NCBI GenBank assembly: GCA_963070105.1
Contig: OY718806.1
Span: 7,833,865 to 7,897,864, forward strand
Reading direction: 5' to 3'
From: Litomosoides sigmodontis
Lineage: Eukaryota; Nematoda; Chromadorea; Rhabditida; Onchocercidae
DNA: 64,000 nucleotides
Shown: piece by piece, positions 26,051 through 40,294 of the stretch
How positions within the stretch are numbered: position 1 is the stretch's first letter
Layout: each line of letters opens with the position of its first letter
Notes under the pieces: generated by a model
What the model was told of the DNA's origin: nothing
Database searches by the model: none
Seen by the model: the letters and a program-made list of their open reading frames with translations, nothing else
Position numbers and translations under genes: made by a program

Positions 26051-27667
26051 TGAAATTAAATTCATGGCTCATTCGTTGGAGACAAGACAAGTGATTTCTT
26101 CATTCGCAAACATTTCTTCCTTCATCTGAAAGAATGCCCATTAAATCACACGAAGAATGTTTCTCGATTTACATGATTGGAAATTTCAACAAAAACTCTA
26201 AATTGTTATTTCAGTGCAAGAAAAAAAAATGCAATGAATTTTAATTTCATTGAAATGTAATCATTCATTTTGTTGCTGAAATTATTTCCGTATGTAAAAT
26301 CTGTTGCACATGTTGCGCAGTGCTAATTTTGTGAGATTTTTGTTGATTCCAATAACGCACAAATCATTCGCTGTTAATCCAATTTAGATTCGTTTTCAAC
26401 TAACTCAATTAATGTTGAGAACACTGTTGTAATGCAAATATTTAACGAACTGCGTGTTTTTTCTTTAGGTCTGAAAAATCTCAAACTATGAGGAGCACGA
26501 GTAAGTGAAAGTGCAATTTTATCAATCCGTCTTGTCCAACGCTCACTGATATAAAGTTTTTAATTGAATTATGAAAATATTCCTCAACCGATTAAAATCA
26601 AATAACAACTAAGCAACTAAAATATGCTCTTGTATATTACCGAATATCGTACTCCTAATGTGTAATTTTCCATGAGGAAAATTTTGTGAAATAAATGAAA
26701 TAATTTCCGATAAGAATATACATTGTATGATTAATAAAAATATTTCATGCCAATATTTCATTAATGGATTATGCCAAAAGTAATGCAATTTCAAGCTTAA
26801 CACAGTCCTGCATTAACGAGCATTAAACGAAACGACTTGTTCAATTTATCGTCCGGTTTTAATGCTGTACACTCAGGTTTATGCGATCAGCGTGGTATTT
26901 TGGCGTGGACGGTGGTAGAGTATCATAACTTAACGCAACTTACTAACAATGACGTCATCAAGTAGTGATGATGAATTGCCACTTAGACCGGATGTTTTGG
27001 AAATGAAATTCATGGCCTTGTAGTTTACTTTCGTTTTTTTTTCTCTTTTTTGCACAAATTCATTTTTGCTGCAGTAAGAGCCTTGTAAAAATTACATCGA
27101 CCTTGAATTATCGAGGGTCATAGAATTCATTATATTTCCCATACAGCTTGAGTGGTCATCCTTTGATGATGAAGTGTAAAGATTGATATTCTACGACGAA
27201 AGCAACATCTGTGATTGTAATACTACACGTAGCACACCGAACAACTGGATGAGGGTCAGGAAAATGTGAAACAAATGGGTGTGATAACAACAACACTACT
27301 AGGTCATTCATTCTTCTGGGTCAAACTGAAATGCATCACTATCAGTGTTTTCATCATTTCATTGACTTTTGCTCAATTCACTCAATCCATTAATGTTTTA
27401 TTTCAAGATCTTTCTATCATTTGTTCTATAAAGTAACTTAAATTTCAATCTACCACACGAATTACTGTTTCTCTTTGTGTGAGCTACTTGTTTTTCCGGA
27501 TACGACTTGTAGACCATTCCTTGAACATTCGCAATTGTTCATGGCAAACTCAAAAGGTCTAAATTGCATATTCCAAGGAAGAGACATGTAAATTCTTTAA
27601 CACAACGATTTTCAGTACCACTCAGCTGGACAGCACGACAAATTCTCTTTCGCTGCAGATCATTTCA
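26051..27667. other. Intergenic, nothing assigned
   Basis: Only short frames. A 24-codon ORF at 26949-27023 (MTSSSSDDELPLRP...) is the only one with protein-like composition, and I could not attach further exons to it. Confidence 0.4.
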
Positions 27668-28457
27668 ATGCGCAATTTCTGGATATTATTCGTATTTCTT
27701 TATGATGGAAAAGCGGAGTTCCAACATAATCGTATGCTTATGCCCCTCTTCTTCAGCTTTTCTCGAATCGTTTATCAATAAGCTTCAAACCTACAAATTT
27801 GATATGAATTTTAAACCTTAAGTGCTTCTCATATCGCCATTTCAAATACGCAGTTCCATTTACTTTGCTGCAAAGTAAAGTCGTGTTAAATTACAGAGTT
27901 CCGACGCTACACTTGCGTAATAAAGAATGACGAGGAGCCAACCGATTGCGTTTTGATGTTCAAAGATGATACCGAGAGGACAACAATCAATGATAACGGT
28001 TGCTTTACAGTGAGTATCACAATTTTCGGTAGCTTTTCTGATTGGCAATACATGTAATTGATAATAGCATCATCAGGCGCACACATTTGCAACATTTGTA
28101 TTATGCATTGTGAATAACCATGACGAAGTCCGCCACTCCGTCAACTGATGGCAATGCAAATTTCAAATTATTTCATTGCAGGAGAAGGATGCAACACGGA
28201 ATCAAATTCTCACATATTGTCCACTGCAATGTCCAGAAGCTGAATCAGCTTATGTGATGTTGAAGCGACCTTCAAACAATAACAAATGTTTGGCTTTTTT
28301 TACATATAGTGTTGTACAACGTAAAAATGACTGGTTCTTGTGGCGATCCGGAAAGTGTCTCTTTGAAGAAATACAATTCGATATTGGTTGCACATTTCCA
28401 TTTAAAAAGAATGCGAATTCTAACACAGTTAGGCAACACGTAGAATCCGCAAAATGA
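27668..28457 (+). CDS. Small secreted protein with eight cysteines (150 aa)
   Basis: Not recognised. Three exons, 27668-27731, 27897-28009 and 28182-28457, join in phases 1 and 0 to give 151 codons including TGA. Residues 1-17 form a signal peptide (MRNFWILFVFLYDGKAE). The mature part has exactly eight cysteines: YTC, TDC, NGC, YCPLQC, NKC, GKC and IGC. That is consistent with four disulfides, and the end is basic with no membrane helix. Aromatic-rich segments (CLAFFTYSVVQRKNDWFLW) suggest a folded domain. CTCTTTCGCTGCAG ends nine bases before the ATG, a good trans-splice acceptor. Being small, secreted and disulfide-rich, it could be an excreted/secreted or surface factor; that is inference from architecture only. 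Confidence 0.73.
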
Positions 28458-30988
28458 AAACCCAAATACCTCAAAACCAATAAGCAAAATAATTTCCGAT
28501 CTAATTGCTATCATTCCCAATGGCGAAATGATACAGTGCAATGACCGTCTACTTCAGAAAATCCATAAACTTCACACCAGGAAGAACAAAAATTTGAGAT
28601 GTAATATTACAAAAATTTAATACCTGACAGCCTGAGAGTACTTTGCTTACTGTTTTAAGCCTTCTTCTCAATCGCACATCTGTTTAATTCTGAAGCGCTC
28701 TTCATGAATAAAACTCATTGCAAGAAGTTTTTGCACAATACAGTTAATACTACAGTTTACCAATTTATGTGTTCAAGTTTGAAAAAATAGAGCCGTATTT
28801 TCTTATATTATTATTTAGTTTGAATGAACTAGATTCCGGAAACGCTCTCACGTTCTTCTCAGTATAAGATAATGTTTTGAAAACATTCTATGAATTTTGT
28901 TATTCCTGATATGCACTTCCTATACAGGAAAAATACTGGAAATATTGATAAGTGACAGAGGCAGTCTAACCAACAAGTCTAATTATATTTCGTTTAGAAT
29001 CATTAAATTTTGTGAAAACTGTATTATTAATTTTTCATTAAGGTAATTTCAAAATACATACAACAAAAGGCGGCATGACAATAGACGAAGAGTTGAATTT
29101 ATTTGATGAAATACTGAACTTATGACAATAGCCTTATCTTTCTTTGTTGAAAGCTTAGCTAAGGAAACTGGCAGATGGTGTTGAGCAATGTGGTATTATT
29201 AACTTCTTGAAAGCCTATAAAAAATACGGTACTCAACGTCACCAACGATGTCATCAAGTCTGCTGGTAATACAAGACGAAGTAATGAAATACCTCCATAT
29301 ATCGGTTATCCAAAGAATGCTTACAATGACAATCAATGAATTGTCTACTAATTGACTAAGACCGTTTACAATTTGAATTAGAATAAACGCCTCCAGCAGA
29401 TTCTTAAAAACGCCTACTAAAATAATACTTGAAATTCAAACAACCAACACTGGACTGGATCGAAAACTAATGCTGCTATCGTCCACAAGTAGCAAGCAAT
29501 TTACATTTCATATTTTGATAGTTCTAATTGTGGAATCGTTTCAAGTCGTCCACAATCTTTGTCACACTTCTATCGATTTACTGAACTCAAATATTGCAAC
29601 AAATCACTGCTTTTGCGCATCCACCAAAGGCAAGATTAGGATTGTTTGAAGGAAAGTGGGAGAGATCAACAGGGATAGAAAAGGTGTTCAATTCATGTTT
29701 TTTTTTTCTACGACTAAAAAACAAGGACCAAAGAAAATATAGATCGATCCATCAATCAGAAGCTAAAACATCCACACCGCTTCCGTGTATAGGATATACG
29801 TGCTTTACATGACAACTACCTTTAATTTGAAAATGCTTCCCGTAAAATCTAATTCGTAACATGAAAATTCATTAGCTTTAGCTCCAAACGTATCATGATG
29901 TACAACTGTTTTACATTTTAATAAATTCAGTATTTTAATAAATTCATGACAAGATGGATCAACTGTGAATTAACTGTTAATGGTTGAGATCGGTGTAAAT
30001 CATGTTTAATAATAATACACCATTTTACTTAAGTTCTGCACTATTCCTTGAGATCAATGTGCAGTTAATTCGTCAAATATCCGAAAAAAACTTGTCAACA
30101 CTAAATCCTTTTCAAGTTTCATGCAAAACAGCGTTTCCCCATCCTCTTTTGATTCGTTATTGAAGACCGCTTATATGGGTTCCATATGACTACCTAATAA
30201 ACTTCGTAATTTTCTCTAGCCTCCTTGATGTGGATAACAAGGAGGAATTCAAGCAAAACATGATATCAGTCACCAAACGCACTGCTGTTCCATGTTATTA
30301 ATATCCACGGATAGAGGGACATCCAAAAACTCCACCCGTATAGACCTCCCATTCAACTGGTTATAGGTTACTTATCCATAATTTGAAGGGAAGACCACTG
30401 GTTTTGGTTGCTGCGATCTTAGAACGTTACATGACTATGCTTACAAGAAATATGGATATATCAAAATAAATTTATACCACAAACGATGAGTGAATGTAAC
30501 TACAAAGTGCAAAGAGAAAAACATTCATGATAAAAGAATGAAGCAGTCAGAAACATTTATAAATTGAAAAACATAAAAATTTTCAAAAGGATACGTTGCC
30601 AACAAAACAGATTACATGTACGAATGCATTGTGGATTCGAGAAATTTGTCGAACATTAATCATTAGTTGTCCGTAGGAGATATATAACATTTTTATAAAG
30701 GAATTATGCTTTTAACCATATCACTAACTCTGCTTAGGAACCACATTCTAATTAACAGTGCTCATTTCATTCGTCAAAAATGAAGCCCACATTTTTCCAT
30801 CAGCGCCCACCCTCGAGTCTTCCATGTGTGCCCACATTTTCCACCACCTTAATAAGCCATCAACAAGCACTGTCGTACAAATTATGAAATCATACAGATG
30901 AGTATATAATATCAGAGTTTTAATGGTTAAGTAAACAATGGTCAATTTTGAACATGTAAATCAGTAGCTTGCCTCAATATCAACAAAA
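28458..30988. other. Intergenic region with a decayed gene fragment
   Basis: Apart from the M13-like fragment entered separately, I found no intact exon. A 14-base sequence (TTTTAATAAATTCA) occurs twice close together near 29916-29946. Confidence 0.4.
29040..29560 (+). pseudogene. Possible decayed M13 (neprilysin-like) peptidase fragment
   Basis: M13 peptidases are membrane or secreted zinc metallopeptidases that cut small peptides. The best segment, around 29270-29335, reads EIPPYIGYPKNAYNDNQ, then a stop, IVY and another stop. M13 N-domains have a conserved IGYP-x(5)-ND... motif followed by a Tyr-rich stretch, so this resembles a broken copy. Upstream in other frames are NFLKAYKKYG and an acidic helix-like TIDEELNLFDEILNL. 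Stops and frame changes break every frame and no zinc-binding HExxH is visible. The similarity is by eye and rests mainly on one short motif. Confidence 0.25.
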
Positions 30989-32135
<1,147 letters not shown>

Positions 32136-32562
32136 ATGGCATCCATCGCTTGCCGGGCAACCCGTTTTTCCGTGGGCACGAGATGGGCCGTTCGGTATTT
32201 TGCGGTGGCTAGCGGTCTGAGTGGACAATTTATTTCAGTTTTTTTTGTAGTGGCCTATTTGATTCTGAAGTACGGGGTTCCGGTAGCATTGCGTGCGAGG
32301 GTGAGTGTTCTCCAAGGTTTAGAAATTTTGAAATATATGGAAATTCAAAGAGAGTAATGATAAGAAGTAACCGGATCAGAATGATCTTTCTATTTGCCAT
32401 GGAAGAGGCTACAAGGCAGAACCTACAGTGAACCCTCGGGAAAAAATGTTGCATCATCTGATAAGGACGAATACTTGTGCTCTGCCGTGGCTGGAATCAT
32501 GTCCGGAACAGAACAATGTTGCAGGAATGTTTGTAAGGCTGTCGTTATCAACAAATGTCTGA
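32136..32562 (+). CDS. Possible small membrane protein ORF upstream of TBC1D13 (103 aa)
   Basis: Not recognised. Exon 1 (32136-32300) ends at an excellent donor (GCGAGG|GTGAGT). It encodes an Arg-rich, Ser/Ala-containing N-terminus like a mitochondrial presequence (MASIACRATRFSVGTRWAVR), followed by a membrane helix (ISVFFVVAYLILKYGVPVAL). Two acceptors in the same phase offer different continuations. From 32416 the frame reads AEPTVNPREKMLHHLIRT and stops at TGA 32560-32562, overlapping the TBC1D13 ATG. From 32406 the frame reads RLQGRTYSEPSGK and runs on into TBC1D13. I favour the first, because the TBC1D13 N-terminus aligns with human from the overlapped ATG. Confidence 0.4.
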
Positions 32563-35500
32563 TGGCAATGGGAGGAAAGTATAAGGAAAGGTACGCAAAT
32601 TTAAAATTTTAATTAGTTCATGTGTTGGATGTATATAATAGATTTCCAGCATTTTCCAGAAGTATCTTGAGACAGATGCATTTGGAATGAGTAAGATTAG
32701 TATCTAATATCCAGTTGTTCTGAACTTCAGATTTCATGAGTGACAGTTGGCATCTAAACTGTGCCTGTCTACGGACGATTCCCTTGAGGTAATCGTCCCG
32801 CAAATGCAAGTGCAACTCATCTTGATTTTGCACTTGGTTTTTGGAGCTTTTATGTGAAGAGTTTTACTGTATAAATTTGGTACAGATGTAAGGAATAGTA
32901 TTTATTTCAGGATGTTGCAGTTAGAAAAAGTTCTGTTGTTAGAAAACTCTGAAATAGATCTTGGTGACTTAAGGCTCTGCTGCAGTTTTGGTAATTCATC
33001 TTCCGAATTTTCGCACACTACATATTATTTAAGATTACTGTTAGGTCATTTAATGGTTTGAAAGACCTTAAGCTTCAAGTCAATTTATTGTTATTAAAAC
33101 ATTCTGCTTGCTTATGTTAACACTAAATCATTCACTTATATCTTCCGAGTTCGATCTTTAAGCTTCGTTAAATAAATTTGGACCTTATAAATTTTAAATC
33201 AATGTCACTCACCTGTTTACTCGCATAAGAATGAGAGCTTTTCTGCAATTAAGTAAAATGCATTTTTTCCTTTTATATGTAGGTGTTCCGGACTCCCTGC
33301 GGCCACTGTGTTGGCGTCTGCTTCTTGGTTATCTACCAATGGAACGACAGCAGTGGCCTGTCTATCTTCGAAAGCACCGCGAGATTTATAACAGTCTCGT
33401 TGAAGATGTAATTGTTCATCCTGGCCAGGTATCTATAACACCGGGCCGCGAGACTGCCGAAGATCATGTACGTCATTTTGTTTCAATCAGTTCGCTGAAG
33501 TGTGTCAATAACAGTTCATATTACTGTACGAGTTAAAGCAGAATAGTTCGCTATTGTCAGAAATTAAAGTCATATAGTTTTGTAAATAGTTGCGTATTGT
33601 TCGCTGACGCGCTAAAGAGGGGAATTTAATGGTACAGTATTTCATTCACATTGCTTTTAGCCATTAAATCTCAATCCAAGCAGTGAGTGGAATAATTATT
33701 TCAAGGACAATGAAGTTCTGGCTCAAATAGACAAAGATGTTCGGCGGCTTTGCCCAGAAATCGATTTTTTCCAACGGATTACTTCTTATCCACATAGGTA
33801 TGTTTTCCAAAAAATGGGCTGAAGATTTATTTGCTCCGACGTGTATAATTTTGGTGACTCACTGGTGTCACAGTTACGTGCTAGACTTGGCGACACACCG
33901 CGTAAAGTGAAAATCATACTTTATCAATATCAAGATGTCAACCAGAACATTGGATTTAATTTGTTGATTGCAGTTTTCATTGTCGTTTATAACTTGTTGT
34001 GCTTCATTTTTAGATCAGCAGCAAAAATCAATTTGTCACATCGTATTCAGCAAGAGAACCTTTATTCTGAAGTTCCACCAAGTAGTCATTTTAGCGCAGG
34101 AAATGTCAGTTCATTTTATACTATCATCAGTGCCTCATATTCCGCAATTACATTTTCATTATTTTATCAATTTATCGGTCTTTTCCAATTATTTTTTCAG
34201 TTTATTGCTTCACCAACTAAAACAGCCAGCAAAGAATATTCCAACGTCGTTGACGAAAATGTTGAATACCACTGGCAGGTGGTTGAAAGAGTGTTATTCA
34301 TGTATAGTAAACTTAATCCAGGAGTTAAATATGTGCAGGTTATTTTTAAGTTGTTTTGTTATGTGTAGTTAAAAGTTAAAATACACTTTTTCTTCACAGA
34401 GGTTTCTATTTTTTTGAACAGGTTACTTTAATTTAAGGGGATGAATGAAATTATGGGCCCGTTGTATTATGTATTTGCAAACGATGCAGATGGCGAGTGG
34501 GCGGAGGCAGCTGAAGCGGATACGTATTATTGTTTTCAATTGCTGATGAGCGAAATTAAGGACAATTTTATAAAAACTTTGGATAGTTCCAATTGTGGCA
34601 TTGGTAAGTTATGGTTTGACGAGCAGAATGATGACACGACCTCACATTATTGGTTTATTGTAAAAAAAAAGAAAAACTTTATGTCTCACTTTCCAATCTG
34701 TATTTTTAATCTACTCCGATACGAATTATTCGATCTCAACTAATAAACTGTTGTGGTGTCACCTCAGGTTTCTAAATATTTTCTAATTAGTGCTATGCTT
34801 CAAGTGGCGTATTTACAGTACATATCCAATGTAGTTCAACGAAAACATAAAGAGCTGAGTTTCGTTTGACATTTGGCGTTATAAAATGGAGTACTTCTTA
34901 AATTGCTTCATCACTCTTTATTTTGCTAGATTCAGTGTCAAAATTAATTAGGTTATTCACATTCCAGAGTCACTTCTAGCAGAGTTTAACGAAAGACTGA
35001 GGAATTGTGACCTTGATCTGTATAATCACCTGGTTGATGTGGGTATCAAGCCACAATTCTATGCATTCCGCTGGCTTTCTTTACTTTTGTCGCAGGAATT
35101 CTCCCTACCAGGTAAATATGTCTTTCTTTTAATGCAGCATTATGTCACTGATTTAGTAATTGACTCCCGAAATATTTGATTTGCAGATGTTATTAATATA
35201 TGGGATTCATTGTTTTCCTCTCCCGACCGTTTACGATTTCTCCATTGGATTTGCTTAGCGATGATGGAAAAAGTTCGCATCCCATTGCTTGAAGGAGATT
35301 TTACATCATGTCTGGAAATGCTACAGGTAATCTGATTTGATAGTTATATTATGATATGGTAATATTAAAAGAACAAACTGACTGCTGGAGTTTATGGTTC
35401 TTTTAATTTGCTGTCAACTAGATGCCATTAGTGGTGTTAACTATCGTTTAATTTAAATGAAATGAAGTGTTGCTGAGCTTCTTTTTACATTTCTATTGCT

Positions 35501-35791
35501 GTAGCATGCTGTGGTCTTGCAACGTATACGTATTTAAAGTAGTTACTCTAATAAAATGAAAATTTTTTCACGATAAGTGAGACCTTAAATGAGTTCGCTT
35601 TTCAGAATTATCATGAAACTGACGTCGGGGAATTGATTGTGGTTGCACACAAGATGAATGAAGGATGCTATTGTTTTAAAAAGTCTTGTAAAGACAACGG
35701 AAAGAGCGGTTTTTCCAAATTGGAAAGGAATCCGACTGTTAAACTTGCCAGTGCTTTCACCAATGTTTTGAGGACGCTATCAAAGAAGTAA
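32562..35791 (+). CDS. TBC1D13: TBC1 domain family member 13 RabGAP (431 aa)
   Basis: GTPase-activating protein for Rab GTPases; mammalian TBC1D13 acts on Rab35 (family knowledge). Ten exons: 32562-32590, 32911-32990, 33283-33467, 33661-33797, 34014-34104, 34201-34338, 34438-34603, 34968-35111, 35187-35326 and 35606-35791. They total 432 codons with consistent phases; human is 400 aa. The TBC domain fills most of the protein. The arginine finger motif IDKDVRR (IxxDxxR, Arg about 127) and the glutamine finger YVQG (Gln about 220) are both present, so catalysis should be intact. Strong family segments include HWQVVERVLFMYSKLNPG, MNEIMGPLYYVFA and KPQFYAFRWLSLLLSQEF. The start could be ATG 32562 or 32568. 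The acceptor before exon 7 is TTTAAG. Confidence 0.94.
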
Positions 35792-37139
35792 CTTGCTGTC
35801 ATGTTCTTTAATGCCATAATTAGTTATCCATGAATGATAGTTTTTAGAGGAAGTGTTACTCTAACATATGTAGTAGAGAAAGAGATATTTGGAATTAAAT
35901 AATTAGATAAGTAGTACTGAGCATAATGAGTGTGAAATTTGTCTGTGCGAGGTTACGTTGTAGTCCTTAGGCAAGTTCTTTTGAATTGATAATAATTAAA
36001 ATTTAGCTTTATAAAATATAAGTTATTGAAAAATATGAATAGGAAGTATTATATGCAGATAGAAAAAGCAGCTATTTATTTAGGGATATAAATACGAGGG
36101 CGGTATGTAAATACTATCTAGAAATTATAGAATACGTGAGATACGCATATGAAGTATATATCGATAATTTTCAAAATGTCATGAATCTATAAAGGAAGAA
36201 TTTATAATGTTTTTTTTTTTCATTTATCTTGTGACGGTTCTAATGTCCCGTTTAATTGCATTAAGCCGTTCATGTTGTGCTCATGCTTCTGTATCTTCTC
36301 TATTTGCGTGGGATTTCATTAATAAGCAAAAGTGATTCGTATTGGTTTTAAATTAACAGGAATAAGGAGTTCTTTGTTCATATTTTACATAATATAACTT
36401 CGCTTTGACGTTATCGTGTTACTGCCTGATGCTGTATGGATCCGCATTCATCTTTCAAACTGAAATACAGAGCGTGATAACCGGTTGATGTTGCTATGTT
36501 GCTAAGTTTTTCAATATTTTTTAGGATTTTGTAGTGTAATGACATCACTACGTTAACTTTCAAGATTTCCTTCTTCATCATTGCCTTCAAAGAGAATGCC
36601 TTGACTGGATGCTTCTCAATTCGTAATAGACCATCAATTCTATATCACGTGTATATGCTTCGTTCATAATACATTTATATTTTGATTTCGCTATTTGTAA
36701 ATCATTAAAATGTCGAGTTTCATAGGAATTTCAAGAAATTTTGTGGTTTTAGCCACAGAAATATATTTAATTTAAATAATCTATTCGTATAAATAGCTCT
36801 CCATGCAGTAGTCGTAAGTCTAATAAGTAGAGTAGTGTGATAGTTGACAATTTAGGCATTCTTGAAGTGAAATTTAAGATCTACCGTCAAACGCAGTGGT
36901 AATTTGTCGTTATCTTGATTGAAGCATCGACACTGAAAGTGAACAAGGTTGACCAGAGGGAATCCAGCGGTAAAAATTTTTGCATGGAAAAAATATAAAC
37001 GGTCTGGAGGTTCTCATTGAGGGTTGGTGTGTGTGTGTTTGCATGTACTTCATGTATTAATGAAAGCAGTGCCTTAGCAATGTGAAGTTCCTCAACATTC
37101 TTTCAGTTTTGTAATCGACCATTCAGAATTGTTAGGAAA
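35792..37139. promoter_or_regulatory. 3' flank of TBC1D13 and promoter region of siah-1
   Basis: No exon-like sequence. A short GT run lies near 37028. CATTCTTTCAG (ending 37106) and GACCATTCAG (ending 37126) are possible trans-splice acceptors upstream of the siah-1 ATG. Confidence 0.4.
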
Positions 37140-39058
37140 ATGAGCAACGAGTTCAAACAAGGAAGTAGTACAACTCCAGCTGCGGTGAACGCTCAGAATA
37201 ACCCAACTCAGGGTGTTGCGACGCCACAGCAAAAAACAGTTGGACGTGTCCAGGGTTCCACGCCATCCGGTATGTTTATTTTATTTTTTAATTCTGCTGT
37301 CCTAGAGGTAACTTGCTGGCATTTCAGGTTCCATTTCAAACCCAGTAACCACGCAAAGCGTAGCACCTCAGTTTGCTGTTGCTACGCCGCACAATGTGAC
37401 ACATAACGCCAATCCAGAGGTATTCGACTTTGTCCTGGTTTGAGAACGCGTAATATCAGTCTGTTTGGCTATACAGATTAAAGGAGAAATTGCGTTTTTC
37501 CCTCCAAAAGATTTGCCATTGGTAGTATTGTTTTCAGGTGCTTTCTGTTTTCGAATGTCCGGTTTGCATGGATTACATGATGCCACCTTATCTGCAGTGC
37601 CAGAGTGGTCACCTTGTGTGTGGCAATTGTCGTCCCAAACTAACATGCTGCCCTACCTGCAGGGGCCCAGTTCGTACGTTTTTCAGCATTCAAGTTAAAG
37701 TTTAAAGAATTTCTGTTGTGTTTTAAAAACTATCATTACTCCAAGAGAAAAGGGTTCAAATTTTTGCCTAATACAAATGCACTTCATGTCATTCAGCATC
37801 GTTTACAGCAAGTGTTCGAAATTTGGTACTGGAAAAGATTGCAAACACCGTTATGTTTCCTTGCAAATTTGCTGGCTCTGGTTGTCCTCTTACATTTTCC
37901 CACGTCGAAAAAGTGGAGCATGAAGAACTTTGTGAGTTTCGGTAAGCATTCTTTGTTTCAGTTCTGGTTCCAATGCAATTTTGTAAGGAAATATGGGTTC
38001 CTTTTAACAAGCATGTGTAATATTTGCTTGTAAAGCATTCGTTGTAGTATTATTTTTGATAATATTTTACATTTTAGCAGAAATATTTCATGTTCTTTAC
38101 TCTGCAAATTTCTAGCCCATATTGTTGCCCGTGTCCCGGGGCATCGTGCAAGTGGCAGGGAAATCTCTCGGAAGTTATGGGACATCTTATGAAAGTTCAC
38201 AAATCTATTACGACTCTGCAAGGTCTGTTTACTTTCGTTTTGCTTCACAGAAAACAAAGACATGTCGGTATCATTTTTGCCCATCATTGGCACTTTTTGT
38301 GCCTTTATTTGTTCGCGTTATAAATAGTTCAGTATTTCAACAGTCAACGTAAAAATAGACATGTGAATTCCCAACAACCCTTTCCGGCTTCATGATCATA
38401 AGTTAGAGCTTGTAGTTCATCTTTCATCAACTAAGTATGATTGTATAGAGTAAATGTTTGAATGAATCTAACTGCAGGTGAAGACATCGTCTTTTTGGCT
38501 ACTGACATCAACCTACCTGGTGCCGTAGATTGGGTTATGATGCAATCTTGTTTCGGTTATCACTTTATGCTTGTACTGGAAAAACAAGAGAAGTTCCAAG
38601 ATGGCAATCAGATGTTCTACGCTGTTGTGCAGTTGATTGGCGCTAAAAAAGAATCCGAGAATTTCATGTATCGGTAGGCTTTGTATTGCTGCTTAGGACT
38701 GACTCAGTTACAATAAAAGAGATCACTAAACTATATGTACAAGGATTTTCTTGACATTTCGGAGGACTTTGATTTGGGTAGTCAGACCTGGCACTTCAAA
38801 GATCTGAAAGAAAAACCGTATTGGATCTCAGTGCAAGAATTCTTTTAGATTGGATTTGTTAATTTTTGTTTTGTTTTAAGGCTTGAATTGGCAACACATC
38901 GCCGTCGTTTTAGCTGGGAGGCATCTCCGCGTAGTATACATGAAGGAGTGGCACATGCAATATCTTTGTCAGACTGTATGGCGTTTGACAGCCAGACAGC
39001 CCAATTGTTTGCCGAAAATGGCAATCTTGGTATCAATGTTACAATATCTATGGTTTGA
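37140..39058 (+). CDS. siah-1: SIAH-type E3 ubiquitin-protein ligase (327 aa)
   Basis: RING E3 ligase that dimerises and targets substrates for proteasomal degradation (family knowledge). Exons 37140-37269, 37328-37419, 37538-37673, 37797-37941, 38116-38222, 38478-38673 and 38881-39058 total 328 codons. The N-terminal 75 residues are Gln/Thr/Ala-rich and poorly conserved. The RING has C81, C84, C95, H99, C102, C105, C112 and C115 ([31 protein letters not shown]). The SIAH zinc fingers follow ([31 protein letters not shown]). The substrate-binding TRAF-like domain starts [20 protein letters not shown] and ends [11 protein letters not shown]. Full-length and intact; human SIAH1 is 282 aa, the difference being the N-terminus. 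Confidence 0.97.
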
Positions 39059-40294
39059 ACTTATTTATAGTTAAGTTGTTATCGGATGTCGTGGTGTTAG
39101 TAAGAACGGAATGATGGAATTGAAGGAAACGGGAGAAAGGAGGGGAAGGGGAAGAGAGAATGGCTTGTACAACTTATATTTGTAGATTTATATTTTCAGT
39201 TATTTATAGTAGTGAAAATATTTATATTCTTCATAGCGGTCTCAGTATAGTTTAATATATGTTAATACCTTGACGCGCTTGTATATATGGGTTCAGCGAA
39301 CTTGCATTTGCGTAACCACCTCAATTATCTTATAAAAGAAACTATTCCACCATTACAGTAGTACCACAAATTTTGAAACGGCAAAAGTAAACATATGATT
39401 TGGGAATTACCGCATTCAAGGAAAGATATACGTTTGTATTTTAAGTGAATTTAATGTGCTGTATCAGTTCCTGATGTAAGAATCTCTATCTGTATGCGTA
39501 AATGATAATCATCGTGCCAACTTCTCTTTCTCATAACAGTAAAAGAATCTGCTAAAATTCAGACACTTATCAGGTAATTATCAGTAACAAGTGATAGCAG
39601 TTTATATAGTCGTCACTCTTCACGGTTCTGTTATAAAACTTAAACTATTTTCTCTTCAGATGATTATAACATGTCTATATCAAATTAGTTACGTCATCCG
39701 TCTTGTGCTTAACTGTATTTCGTGGATTTTCAATTTTTTTTTTCAGTGTATCAGTGTGGTTTGTGATCATAAAAGTACATGGCCTTTACTGTGCATTTCA
39801 TAGCACTCCTTATATTGTCTGCTTTTGCTTACTAAATCGTTATCTTCTTAAGCCTGTTTTAGTGCAAAAAGAAATTTTTTACAACCAATTTATCAGTTAA
39901 TTTTTGTTGAAAAACTTTCATTTCCGGCATTTCAGTCCCGTTTCAGTCCCGCTGAAACCATTATCTGTTCGGGAATTGTGCGCTATCATTAAGCTTCATG
40001 TAAAATACGTCTTCTCTAATGAAATTGTTCCGCAATGATCCCTTAAACACGACTGATAATGACCAGAGATGTTATCGAACTCGCATACTGTATTTTCACA
40101 TATACTTAGGCTTCTTGTACTGTTTATATGCATTTGTATCGGTCGATGCTAATAACGGCTGTCATATCGTACATAAATGTTCTTGCGTAAATTAGATTTA
40201 ACTGGTGATCTACTGTTAAATTAATGACCATTCAATTTGTCATCTTTGCGAATTACCTGGAAGCAGCAAGAACGTGGACCAGAAAACCGAGTTT
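39059..40294. other. 3' regions between convergent siah-1 and FAHD1
   Basis: The flanking genes converge, so this should hold their 3' UTRs and transcription ends. No open frame has a recognisable product. Confidence 0.4.

Noticed and set aside
27564..27821. 85-residue plus-strand ORF over the first exon of the eight-cysteine protein
   Set aside because: Different frame; only the ATG at 27668 gives a signal peptide and in-phase splicing.
32394..32612. ORF running in frame into the TBC1D13 start as an N-terminal extension
   Set aside because: The family N-terminus aligns from ATG 32562/32568; the extension is kept only as an alternative isoform.
33841..34372. Two long overlapping ORFs of 134 and 175 residues
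   Set aside because: They read through TBC1D13 introns; the conserved part is only the two exons 34014-34104 and 34201-34338.
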